A DNA stretch of 64,000 nt from Pirellulales bacterium. GTDB taxonomy: Bacteria; Planctomycetota; Planctomycetia; Pirellulales; Lacipirellulaceae. The stretch is from assembly GCA_019636345.1 (NCBI GenBank), contig JAHBXQ010000003.1, positions 124,001 through 188,000 of the forward strand. The letters are read 5' to 3'. The translations under genes and the position numbers were made by a program. Every line of letters begins with the position of its first letter. Position 1 is the stretch's first letter. Shown here in pieces: positions 1 to 8,289 of the stretch. Below the pieces are notes generated by a model. The model worked only from the letters and a program-made list of their open reading frames with translations, did not search any database and was not told the DNA's origin.

Positions 1-1665
1 GGCGGCGGCACCCGGTTGTTGCAGCAGGACCTCATGGTCTGGCAGACGGCGCTGACCAAGCGGGCCGCCGCCGGCACGCAATACACCGTGCGACAGTATG
101 TCGATTACGACGCGAACAACGCCCCCGGCAACGAGTTCCCCAGCGCGTGGAACGCGAACATCGAGGGCGAGTTTCGGCATCCATTGCTGCAGGGAAGCGG
201 CATCGACTACAACCGGATCGCCGGGCCGACCAATGTTCCCGGCGTCTACAACGGCGTGCTCGTGGCGCGGGTCAACACGGACGTGCAGATCGCCGATTTC
301 GAACTGGCGATCCGCGACCTCGTGAGCAACGTCGAAAACGCCTACTGGGACTTGTACTTCGCATATCGCGATCTCGACGCCAAAATCGCGGCCCGGGACG
401 CGAGCCTGGAAACCTGGCGACGGATTCACGCCCTGTACGAATCGGGTCGTCGCGGCGGCGAGGCCGAGAAAGAGGCTCAAGCTCGCGAGCAGTTCTTTCT
501 GTTCCAGGAGGAAGTGCAGAACGCGCTGTCGGGCCGGTTGATCGACGGCACGCGGACCGGCAACGGCTCGAGCGGCGGCACCTTCCGAGCTCAGGGCGGC
601 GTCCATGTCGCGGAACGGCGGCTGCGGATGCTGCTGGGGCTGCCCCCCAGCGACGGGCGACTCATTCGCCCCGCCGACGAGCCGATCACCGCGCCGATGG
701 CGTTCGACTGGAGCGAAGTCACCGGCGAGTCGCTCGTCCGGCGGGTCGAGCTCCGCCGGCAACGGTGGGTCGCCCGACGGTACGAACTCGAGTGGATCGC
801 CAGCAAGAATCACTTGCTCCCGCAGTTGGACGCGGTCGGGCGGTATCGATGGCGCGGATACGGCAAGGATCTGCTCCCCACCGGGGTCGACCAGGGCCGA
901 TTTGAGAGCGCCTACGGCACGCTGGCCGACGGCGACTTTCAGGAATGGCAGGTCGGCATGGAATTGACCGTGCCGCTGGGATATCGCCAAGCCTTCGCCG
1001 GCGTGCGGAACGCCGAATTGCAGCTCGCCCGGCAGCGAGCCATCCTCCGCGAGCAGGAACGACAGGTGTTGCACGACGTGGCGGCGTCGGTCGCCGATTT
1101 GGACCGGGCCCGCGTCGTCTCCGAGACGACCGCGAACCGGCTCGCCGCGGCCCAGCAGCAGTTGGCGGCGGTCACCGCGGCGTATGAAGCGGACAAGGCG
1201 CCGCTCGATCTTCTGCTCGAGGCCCAACGGACCGTCGCCGACGCCGAGAGCCGGCACTATCGCGCGCTGGCCGAATATGCGATCGCGATGAAGAACGTCC
1301 ACTTCGCCAAGGGGACGCTGCTGGCGTACGACGGGGTTCACCTGAACGAAGGCCCCTGGAATTCGCAGGCCTACTCCGACGCGGCGGCGCTCGAGGCCCG
1401 TCGCGGCAAGGCGCGCCATCTGAACTACGCCTCGGCGATCTCGCCGCGGGTGAGTCGCGGGGGGTACGACCAGGACCCGGCCATGGCCGAGGCGCTGCCG
1501 TTGGACGCCCCGACAGCCCGGGGACCGGAGTTGCAGGAGGAGCCGGAGTCGGACGAGACGGCAAGCGCCGCGAGCCCGACGGTCGCCCCGACGAGCGAGA
1601 TCTTGCCCAAACTCCATGCCGCCGAACCGGCGCAACACGGCGTCGAACGGATGTGGGTGAAGTAA
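1..1665 (+). CDS. TolC-family outer membrane efflux protein (5' end missing)
   Basis: The reading frame is open from base 1, so the N-terminus lies outside the window; the TTG at 16 is probably internal. The visible part, about 555 residues, has the look of a TolC/OEP outer membrane factor: long helical stretches rich in Ala, Glu, Arg and Gln (roughly residues 110-220 and 330-440) alternate with strand-like segments such as the one around LLQGSGIDYNRIAG. These proteins form trimeric channel-tunnels that connect inner-membrane pumps and periplasmic adaptors to the outside. The C-terminal 100 or so residues are proline- and glutamate-rich and probably disordered. The gene converges on the acyl-AMP ligase gene. 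Its partner pump is not visible here, although HlyD-type adaptors are encoded at 29-35 kb. Confidence 0.85.
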   Translation, partial: GGGTRLLQQDLMVWQTALTKRAAAGTQYTVRQYVDYDANNAPGNEFPSAWNANIEGEFRHPLLQGSGIDYNRIAGPTNVPGVYNGVLVARVNTDVQIADFELAIRDLVSNVENAYWDLYFAYRDLDAKIAARDASLETWRRIHALYESGRRGGEAEKEAQAREQFFLFQEEVQNALSGRLIDGTRTGNGSSGGTFRAQGGVHVAERRLRMLLGLPPSDGRLIRPADEPITAPMAFDWSEVTGESLVRRVELRRQRWVARRYELEWIASKNHLLPQLDAVGRYRWRGYGKDLLPTGVDQGRFESAYGTLADGDFQEWQVGMELTVPLGYRQAFAGVRNAELQLARQRAILREQERQVLHDVAASVADLDRARVVSETTANRLAAAQQQLAAVTAAYEADKAPLDLLLEAQRTVADAESRHYRALAEYAIAMKNVHFAKGTLLAYDGVHLNEGPWNSQAYSDAAALEARRGKARHLNYASAISPRVSRGGYDQDPAMAEALPLDAPTARGPELQEEPESDETASAASPTVAPTSEILPKLHAAEPAQHGVERMWVK

Positions 1666-1702
1666 CGACCGCCGTGCAGCGAGACGCCGAAGCGCTCGAG
1701 CC

Positions 1703-3847
1703 TCACGCCGGCGCGGGGGTCGTTTGGATTTGCTCGGCCAGATAACGGCCCATCGAGGCGGGAGTGGGGAACTCCATGGCCATGATCGGGGGGAGCCGTA
1801 CGCCGAACGCCTCCTCGATCGCCACGCCCAGTTCAAGCGCCGTCAGCGAATCGACCCCCAGCTCGGCGAAGGTCGCCTCGGGGACGAGCTGACCCGCCCC
1901 TTCGCCCAAGTGTCGGCCGATCCAGGCCAGCAGCCAACGGGCGATCTCCTCGGCCAGTCGTTCGACCGACAGCGACTCGGCCTGGTCCAGAAACGCCGGC
2001 CGGCCTGACCCCGCGGCGCGCGCGTCGGGCGCTGCGCGGTCTTCGTCTGCGGGGCGGCGCCATTCGGCCAGGATCGGCAACTCGCCCGCCTCGAACAGTT
2101 CGCGGCATCGGGTCCGCTGCACCTTGCCGCTGGTCGTGATCGGCACTCCCCCCGGGCGCACGAGCAGGATCGCGTGGGGGTCGAACTCGAACTCGTCGAC
2201 GATCGTCGCGCGGATCGTTCGGAGCACGGGGGAAAGGTCGCCGCGACGATGCTCGCGCCCCACTTGGTGGACGACGACCAGCCGATCCTCTGTTCCCTCG
2301 CTCACTGCGAACGCGGCGCCGAGGTCGAGCGCCGCGTCGGCCGAGCGAACCGTTTGCTCGATGTCCTGCGGGTAGAGGTTGCGACCGCGGATGATGATGA
2401 CGTCCTTCATCCGCCCGGTGACATAGAGGTTGTCCTGGTGAAAAAATCCCAGATCGCCCGTTCGCAAGTACGGCTCGTCGCGCTCGGGCAACCGGGCGGC
2501 GAACGCGGCGAAGTTCTCCTGAGGGCGATTCCAGTAGCCGCTGGCGACTGAGTCCCCGGCGACCCAGACCTCGCCGATCGCCCCGTCGGCGAGCGGCTGG
2601 CACGTTTGCGGATCGACGATCGCCACGCAGATGCCGGCGAGCGGCTGGCCGCAGCTCACCACGGGCTTGGCCGTCGGCGTGCCGTTGGCGGATGCGAATC
2701 GTCCTGCGGCCAGTTCGGCGCGATCGGCCCGCAACACCGCGCCCGCGCCGACGGCGCGCCCGCCGGTGACCAGCAGCGTCGCCTCGGCGAGCCCGTAGCA
2801 GGGGTAGAACGCCTCGCGGCGGAAGCCGCAGGAGGCGAACGCCCCCGCGAAGCGGTCGAGCGCCGCGGCGTCGATCGGCTCGGCCCCGCAGAACGCCAGC
2901 GACCAGCAACTCAGGTCGAGGTCAGCCAGGGCCGCGGCGGTCGCCTTCTCGGCGCACAGGTCGTAGGCGAAGTTCGGCGCTCCGCTGATCGCCGAGCGGG
3001 TCGTGCTCAGTTTCTCCAGCCACGACAACGGCCGCCGCAGAAACGCCGCGGGCGCCAGCAGGTGGCTCGTCCCCCCCACGTAGAGCGGCGTGAGGATGCC
3101 GCCGATGAGCCCCATGTCGTGGTACGCCGGCAGCCAGAACACGCCGGACAGCGGCGGGTGGTCGTCGTCGGCGATCTCGATCCCGAACCCGCGGCGAATC
3201 GTCTCCAGGTTCGCCAGCAAGTTGCCGTGGGTCACCATCACGCCGCGCGGCTCGCTGGTCGAGCCCGAGGTGTATTGCAGGAAGGCGAGGCTGCTGCGGT
3301 CCGCGTGGGACAGCGTCGGCACGCGGGTCGTGGCCAATTGGTCGACGGCGATCCACGGGCAATCTCGCACCGCGGGCGACTGCTCGGCCAATTGCACGGT
3401 GTCGACCGTGGCGGCGGTGGTCAGAATCGCGGCGGCCTGGCAATCGGCGACGATCGCGTCGAGCCGCGGCGACGGTCGGCGAGGCTTGGGGTAGGTGGCC
3501 GGCACGGGGACGACCCCCGCGTAGAGGCAGCCGAAAAACGCCGCGATAAAATCGAGCCCCGGCGGGAACACCAAGGCCGCGCGATCGCCTGGGGCGACTC
3601 GGCGTAGCAGCTCCTCGGCCACGGCCGCGGCCCGCGAGTCGAGTTGGGCGTAGGTCCAGGCGACTTCGGCCCCCGACTCGTCGGTGAAGGTGAACGCCGT
3701 TTGGGAGCCCCGCTGGCGCGCTCGGCGACGCAACAGCTCGGCCACGGAGGTGAGCGGCGCGTCGGACGCGGTCCCGGGCAAGGTCATGGCATGTCCGACA
3801 GGCGGGGCGAAGGCGGCGAATCGCGCAAGGCAGGCGGTCAGGGACAT
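1703..3847 (-). CDS. Fatty-acyl-AMP ligase (FAAL) fused to an acyl carrier protein domain
   Basis: The 714-residue protein is an adenylate-forming enzyme of the FAAL type. It shows the ATP loop YTSGSTSEPRGVMVTHGN, the FAAL hallmark YHDMGLIGG, the YLRTGDLG motif and the C-terminal hinge GRMKDVIIIRGRNLYP. The last 80 or so residues are a carrier domain with the phosphopantetheine serine in GVDSLTALEL. The expected reaction is activation of a fatty acid as acyl-AMP and transfer to its own carrier arm. Such proteins usually load polyketide or lipopeptide synthases, but none is visible nearby, so the acceptor is unknown. ATG 3847 was used. An internal ATG at 3787 (MTLPGT) could be the true start because the first 20 residues are not conserved-looking. 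Confidence 0.88.
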   Translation of the reverse strand: MSLTACLARFAAFAPPVGHAMTLPGTASDAPLTSVAELLRRRARQRGSQTAFTFTDESGAEVAWTYAQLDSRAAAVAEELLRRVAPGDRAALVFPPGLDFIAAFFGCLYAGVVPVPATYPKPRRPSPRLDAIVADCQAAAILTTAATVDTVQLAEQSPAVRDCPWIAVDQLATTRVPTLSHADRSSLAFLQYTSGSTSEPRGVMVTHGNLLANLETIRRGFGIEIADDDHPPLSGVFWLPAYHDMGLIGGILTPLYVGGTSHLLAPAAFLRRPLSWLEKLSTTRSAISGAPNFAYDLCAEKATAAALADLDLSCWSLAFCGAEPIDAAALDRFAGAFASCGFRREAFYPCYGLAEATLLVTGGRAVGAGAVLRADRAELAAGRFASANGTPTAKPVVSCGQPLAGICVAIVDPQTCQPLADGAIGEVWVAGDSVASGYWNRPQENFAAFAARLPERDEPYLRTGDLGFFHQDNLYVTGRMKDVIIIRGRNLYPQDIEQTVRSADAALDLGAAFAVSEGTEDRLVVVHQVGREHRRGDLSPVLRTIRATIVDEFEFDPHAILLVRPGGVPITTSGKVQRTRCRELFEAGELPILAEWRRPADEDRAAPDARAAGSGRPAFLDQAESLSVERLAEEIARWLLAWIGRHLGEGAGQLVPEATFAELGVDSLTALELGVAIEEAFGVRLPPIMAMEFPTPASMGRYLAEQIQTTPAPA

Positions 3848-4002
3848 CGCGACGGTCTTCCATTGGAAGGCTGACGGCCGCCGCGATGAGGCTGCAAGGC
3901 CTGCGGCAGCGAGCCTCGCACCGCTTGCGATGCTCAGATAGAGTAGCGGGAAGCGACGCCCCTCTGCAACATTCCGGCCCCCCGAGCCCGGAGCGAGGGG
4001 GG

Positions 4003-4584
4003 CTACTTGTCGGCCGAGTCCGTCGCAGGGGTCGGTTCGCCCGGTCGCTCGGGGGTTGTCGCAGCCGCCGGCGATTGCGGCCGGGGTCGCTGCGGGACCG
4101 AGCCCACCGGGGCGCCGGTGAGATAGGCGTATTGCAGCCCATTGAGCGACAGGAACCCCTGAACGAACGATTCTTGGGGTCTGTCCTTGAGGGACACCTG
4201 CACGCTGCCGATCCCGGCCACCACTTGCCTCGAGTCGGTCGGGTCGGTCACCATCAGTCCCTCGCAGCGGACATTGCGCATTTGCAGATAGTCGTCCGCG
4301 AGCCCGAAGAACTCTTGTCCTGAGCTGTCGGTCAGGACGAGTCGCCCCACTTGGCGCGAGGGCGCCCCGGCGTCGCCGCCAGGGATCGTCGCCGAGGCGA
4401 GCTCGGCGAGGATCCGCCCCTGCGAATCGACGACGTGGAGTTGCTGGCAGGCGATCGACTTGGCCTGAACTTCGGTGCAGGCCAGCGTCTTGGTCTCGAC
4501 CTGATGGAGCAGCTTGTCGCGGATTGCCGCACCCAGGGCGAAGAACAACAGCGGGTAAACGATCCAGCGTTCGCGTTCGCTCAT
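4003..4584 (-). CDS. Membrane-anchored protein of unknown function
   Basis: The 193-residue protein starts at the ATG of MSERERW; an in-frame TTG 72 bases upstream is less likely because it would put charged, repeat-like sequence before the membrane segment. One hydrophobic helix (about residues 8-22, WIVYPLLFFALGAAI) anchors the protein. The rest contains two similar 'D-x-x-G-x-x-x-x-x-L' strand motifs (VVDSQGRILAEL and VLTDSSGQEFFGL), which suggests a small repeated beta fold. The last 35 residues are a Pro/Ala/Thr-rich tail. I do not recognise the family. It is followed on the same strand by the acyl ligase gene about 150 bases downstream and preceded by a lipoprotein gene, but co-transcription is not shown. 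Confidence 0.6.
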   Translation of the reverse strand: MSERERWIVYPLLFFALGAAIRDKLLHQVETKTLACTEVQAKSIACQQLHVVDSQGRILAELASATIPGGDAGAPSRQVGRLVLTDSSGQEFFGLADDYLQMRNVRCEGLMVTDPTDSRQVVAGIGSVQVSLKDRPQESFVQGFLSLNGLQYAYLTGAPVGSVPQRPRPQSPAAATTPERPGEPTPATDSADK

Positions 4585-4665
4585 GTGCGGGCTTTCGCGT
4601 GAGAGGCGGTCATGAATTGATTGGCTGGCTCGACGGCCGCGATGCAGTTGCCGCAAGCTGGCGGC

Positions 4666-5202
4666 TTAACGCTCCGCGCGGCGGAAATACAACGCGCCGA
4701 GCCGCCGATCGGCGCCGACTTCGTGAAGCGTGAACCCGTCCAGGCCGTCCGACCGCTGGTCGAGTCCGAGTTCAAACCGGCGCCGGACCGGCTCGGGATC
4801 GCCGGCCCCCTCGGGGGCGGCGGGGGTGACGATCTCAATGACCACCCCGGCGGGGCCCGATTCGACGATCTTCCACGTCCCCTCGACGGGGGCGCCGTCG
4901 ACCGCGCCGTTGATCGCAAGCCGCACGCGCTGGTTCGCTTGCAGGTCGAGCGTCACTTCGACGTCGTGCCGCTCCCAATCGGTGACGAGCGCCGGGGGTC
5001 GTGCGCTGGCGTCGTCGTCGCCGTCGATCGTCAAGCCGCCGGACGCGGCGACCAGTTCGCGGTACTTGTTCTCATCACGTTCGCCGCGGGCGGCGACCGT
5101 GTCGGGTTTGCCGACCCAGGTCCCTTCGAGCGTTCGCGCCGGTCCGTGACCGCACCCCGCAAGCGGAATCAACACGAGCAGCGACAGACGAAGCGCAGAC
5201 AT
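4666..5202 (-). CDS. Putative lipoprotein with lipocalin-like domain
   Basis: The start at MSALRLSLL is chosen because it gives a complete lipoprotein signal: a short basic n-region, a leucine-rich core and the lipobox LAGC with the lipidated cysteine near residue 16. The mature protein begins with a 'LEGTWVGKPD' motif and later has 'VEGTWKIVE', which is the pattern of lipocalin-like or TIGR03067-like domains that bind small ligands or report on them. The frame is open 294 bases further upstream, into the end of the neighbouring ATPase gene, but that extension lacks any plausible function. The role is unknown and the fold assignment is an inference. Confidence 0.65.
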   Translation of the reverse strand: MSALRLSLLVLIPLAGCGHGPARTLEGTWVGKPDTVAARGERDENKYRELVAASGGLTIDGDDDASARPPALVTDWERHDVEVTLDLQANQRVRLAINGAVDGAPVEGTWKIVESGPAGVVIEIVTPAAPEGAGDPEPVRRRFELGLDQRSDGLDGFTLHEVGADRRLGALYFRRAER

Positions 5203-5311
5203 CACGCGGCGAGATCCTGGGAGCGGGGCCGAGACTCTCAGCTTACCTGCCAGAGGCGACGCTGGCGACCCGACCGCCGTCAGGGGCGCGTGCGCCTCAG
5301 GCAACGGGAGT

Positions 5312-7756
5312 TCAGTACGCGGGGCGGTCGCCGCCGGAGCCGCCGATCCACCAGGGGAGCCACGCCAGCACGACCTGATCGACCGCGATGTCGCTCTTGC
5401 GAGGGCTCGCCTCGATCTTGGCGAGCTTGAGATTTCCCGGTTCAAAGTCGAAATCCAACTGCTCGATCTCCCGCTGGCAGTCGGCCTGGGCGGCAAGCAC
5501 CCGCTGCCGAGCCGCGTCGACCTCCGACTCGGCCCGCGCAGTGCGGCTGCGGGCTTCCATCGTCTGCCGACTGCCGGTCGCGGTGACGACCTGCTTACGG
5601 GTTCGCCCTCCCAGCACTCGGATCGCGACCACCTCGACGATCCGCAGGATCATCTCCCACACGCGGCCCCAGAAGCGCGACTTGAGTTCCGCCAGCGTCC
5701 GCTCGGCCTTGGCGAGGTCCCCCTCGGCCCGTTCGACGAGCTTGGCGTGTTTGGCGCGGATCCGCTCCTTTTGCTCGTCGCGACGCTCACGAGCCAGTTG
5801 GCTCATCCGGATGCGGAAGTCGGCCTCCGGCTCGCCCGGCTCGCTGCGCGCATCAAGCTGCGCGCACTGCCATGCCGTGTAGCGTTCGGTTTGGTAGAGC
5901 CGGGCCTCCAGATCGCTTCGCCAGGCGCGGTAGTTCTTCGCGTCGGCCAACTCGCTCGGGTAGTCGGCGTATTCGGCGTCGCCATGGGGGTTCGCGGCCC
6001 ACAGCGGCTGGCGTTCGAAGATCATCGCCGTCGTCCACATCGGGCGCGGCAACTCGCCATGGATCGGCTGCAGCGCGGCGTACTCGCACCACACGTCGAC
6101 GTCGTCGGCCGCTTTGACGAAGTGGAGCCGCCCTGCGGCCGCCAGCGCGGGGCGATACGCCAGCCGGGCGCCGGCGGTCGGCGGTTCGCCGACCGGCCAG
6201 AATCGCTGCGGGACCTCGGCCGACATGACCGGCCGCGCCGAAGCGGCCGCGCCGGCAAGTCCGCGCGGCGGGACGGAGGGCGTGGCGCCGGCTGCGTCGT
6301 CGCCGCCGTTGGCCGCGCCGGCCTCGGCAGCCGCCTTCTTCTTCCTGTCCTTCATCAACTCGGCGATCTGCGTCCGCGTAAGCGGCCCTGCCAGATACGA
6401 CAGCGCCCACCGCGTCTGAAACACCGTGGGAGCGTTGTCGTGGACGTTGTTCATCAGGAAGACGCGATTGCCGAGCCCGGCGAGGGTTTGCTCCATGCGG
6501 CGGCGGTCGAACTTGGCGCCCGCCTCGGCCGAGGCGCCCTCAAGTCCCTCCAGCACCCTCATCTTGTCCCGCTCGGTTTGCAGCCGCCCCAGGAACCAAG
6601 CGCCGGCGTTGGAGAGCCCCTTGTAGTCGAGGTCGACGGGGTTCTGCGTCGCCAGCACGCATCCTAGACCGAACGCCCGGGCCTGCTTCATCAGCGTCAG
6701 CATCGGCCGCTTGCTGGGAGGATTGCCCACAGGGGGGAAATACCCAAACACCTCGTCCATGTACAGGATCGCCCGCAGGCTGCCTGTGCCGGGCTGGGTG
6801 CGCATCCAAGCAAGCACCTCGTTCAGCAGGATGGTCACGAAGAACATCCGCTGCGCGTCGCTCAGGTGGGCGATCGAAAGAATCGCCAGCCGCGGGCGTC
6901 CGTCGGAAGTGTACAGCAGTCGCTGCACGTCGAGCGGTTCCCCTTCCAACCAACTGGCGAACGACGGCGAAGCGAGCAAATTGTTCAGCCGCATCCCGAG
7001 CGCCAACCGATCGGCCGCGGGAAAGAAGGCGTCCAGGTCGACGACCCCGACCCGCTTGAACGGCGGTTGCTGGATTTCGTGAATGAGCGTCGCGAGATCG
7101 AGATCGCGTCCCGCGCGCCAGGCGTGATCGAGCACGTTTGAGAGCAAGATGTGCTCGCGGCTCTTCACGGGGTCGGCGTCGATGCCCAGCAGGGCAAGCA
7201 CCCCCGACGCGGCGGCTTGCACGCGGTCGAGATACGCGTCGCCGTCATCGACGATTTCCTGCGGAGGGGCGTTGAACGATTTGAGGATCGTCAGCGGCAC
7301 GCCGGCCGTGGAGCCGGGGGTGTAGATCACCCTGTCGACGGCATTGTTGTAGCGGGCGATTCGCGCTCCGTCCTGCCCCCACTTCCCCAGCCCGGTGCGC
7401 CACAACTCGGCCGTCTGCGCGGCGAACTCGTCGGAGGAGATCCCCTTGCGAGCCGCGACGCTCTCGTCGATCCAGGGGCGGAAATCCTCGGGTCGCAAGT
7501 CCGGGAACGTGAGCAGCAGATTGCCGAGGTCCCCCTTGGGATCGATCGCGATCGCCGGGATGCCGTCGAGGCCCGCCTCCTCCAAGAGCGACAGGCACAA
7601 CCCCGTCTTGCCGCTGCCGGTCATGCCGACGCACACGGCATGGGTGGTCAGGTTCTTGCTGTCGTACAGCAGTTCCTCAGCCGAGGTTTCGCCGGTCGCG
7701 AGGTCGTGCTTGCGTCCCAGGTAGAACGAGCCGAGGTGTTCGCGGTGCAGTGCCAT
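5312..7756 (-). CDS. HerA/FtsK-like ATPase (DUF87 type)
   Basis: The 814-residue protein has a Walker A motif GMTGSGKT at residues 44-51, a Walker B motif in AILYMDEVFGYFP and a downstream sensor-like segment ATQNPVDLDYKGLSNAG. This is the signature of HerA-type P-loop ATPases that move along or remodel DNA or act as conjugation-like coupling ATPases. An alanine- and lysine-rich linker follows at about 470-500. The C-terminal half contains a long charged coiled coil (about 650-720) and a WEMILRIVEVVAIRVLGG segment that may be membrane-associated. The substrate is not evident: there is no NurA nuclease next door. tRNA-His lies upstream on the same strand. Confidence 0.8.
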   Translation of the reverse strand: MALHREHLGSFYLGRKHDLATGETSAEELLYDSKNLTTHAVCVGMTGSGKTGLCLSLLEEAGLDGIPAIAIDPKGDLGNLLLTFPDLRPEDFRPWIDESVAARKGISSDEFAAQTAELWRTGLGKWGQDGARIARYNNAVDRVIYTPGSTAGVPLTILKSFNAPPQEIVDDGDAYLDRVQAAASGVLALLGIDADPVKSREHILLSNVLDHAWRAGRDLDLATLIHEIQQPPFKRVGVVDLDAFFPAADRLALGMRLNNLLASPSFASWLEGEPLDVQRLLYTSDGRPRLAILSIAHLSDAQRMFFVTILLNEVLAWMRTQPGTGSLRAILYMDEVFGYFPPVGNPPSKRPMLTLMKQARAFGLGCVLATQNPVDLDYKGLSNAGAWFLGRLQTERDKMRVLEGLEGASAEAGAKFDRRRMEQTLAGLGNRVFLMNNVHDNAPTVFQTRWALSYLAGPLTRTQIAELMKDRKKKAAAEAGAANGGDDAAGATPSVPPRGLAGAAASARPVMSAEVPQRFWPVGEPPTAGARLAYRPALAAAGRLHFVKAADDVDVWCEYAALQPIHGELPRPMWTTAMIFERQPLWAANPHGDAEYADYPSELADAKNYRAWRSDLEARLYQTERYTAWQCAQLDARSEPGEPEADFRIRMSQLARERRDEQKERIRAKHAKLVERAEGDLAKAERTLAELKSRFWGRVWEMILRIVEVVAIRVLGGRTRKQVVTATGSRQTMEARSRTARAESEVDAARQRVLAAQADCQREIEQLDFDFEPGNLKLAKIEASPRKSDIAVDQVVLAWLPWWIGGSGGDRPAY

Positions 7757-7860
7757 CGGCGAGACGCGAAGCGAAGGGGCGAAAAAGGACGAGCCGACGC
7801 CCCCTCTGGCGACGCCGCTTCAGCGGCCGCCGCCCCCGACCGTGCAGGCGGTTAAGAAAG

Positions 7861-7935
7861 GGTGGCTGATGGGACTCGAACCCACGACATCCAGAATCAC
7901 AATCTGGCACTCTAACCAGCTGAGCTACAGCCACC
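7861..7935 (-). tRNA. trnH: tRNA-His (GTG anticodon)
   Basis: Read on the minus strand, the sequence begins GGTGGCTGTAGCTCAGCTGG, has the anticodon stem-loop CCAGATTGTGATTCTGG with GTG at the centre, a T-arm GTGGGTTCGAGTCCCA and the acceptor end AGCCACC. The extra 5' G opposite C73 is the identity element of tRNA-His. The 3' CCA is not encoded (CTT follows), so it must be added after transcription. Confidence 0.97.
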
Positions 7936-7949
7936 GTGCGCGTCTGGCG

Positions 7950-7978
7950 ATGGTACCCCCCCGGGGAGCGCGGGTCAA
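7950..7978 (-). promoter_or_regulatory. Promoter of tRNA-His
   Basis: On the minus strand a TTGACC hexamer is followed after exactly 17 bases by TACCAT. The -10 box ends about 15 bases before the tRNA. Spacing and position are what a sigma-70 promoter of this tRNA should have. Confidence 0.6.
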
Positions 7979-8020
7979 CGCCCGGGCCGGGCGTCGCGGG
8001 GGCCGGGCGAGGCTTGCTCG

Positions 8021-8146
8021 CTACCGCGGCCGCCGGAGCCGCAGCGCGACCGTCGCGAGGGCGATCCCCGCGGCCATCCCCGCGACGAACGTCAGCAAGC
8101 CGGCGGGGAATTCGTGAGGGGTGACATGGGCCAGCAGGCTGCTCAT
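8021..8146 (-). CDS. 41-residue single-helix membrane protein
   Basis: A short frame starts at ATG 8146 and encodes MSSLLAHVTPHEFPAG, then one hydrophobic helix (LLTFVAGMAAGIALATVALR, about residues 17-36) and a basic end LRRPR that fits a cytoplasmic C-terminus. The HEFPAG motif just before the helix looks conserved-type rather than random, and no longer frame on either strand explains the region. An AGAAAG sequence about 9 bases upstream is a weak ribosome site. The function is unknown. It lies between tRNA-His and a secreted HEXXH protein gene. Confidence 0.55.
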   Translation of the reverse strand: MSSLLAHVTPHEFPAGLLTFVAGMAAGIALATVALRLRRPR

Positions 8147-8289
8147 GGGACAAACTTTCTCGGCACGAGGTTCGGATTGACGGTTGGTCGGTAGCGGCTT
8201 TCCGTGAGCGCTTCTCTTGCGAGAATCGCCGCGACTTTCGGAGAGAGTCGCCTACGCGGCGCCGCGGAGGGGGATCTCGAAAGGGGGAG

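Noticed and set aside
2606-3607. Long rightward open frame opposite the FAAL gene
   Set aside because: It lies opposite a well-supported gene with clear motifs. Long antisense frames are expected in sequence this GC-rich, and its translation is low-complexity Arg/Gly/Ala.
7801-7860. Terminator after tRNA-His
   Set aside because: A GCCGCT/AGCGGC hairpin exists on the minus strand, but no T run follows it.
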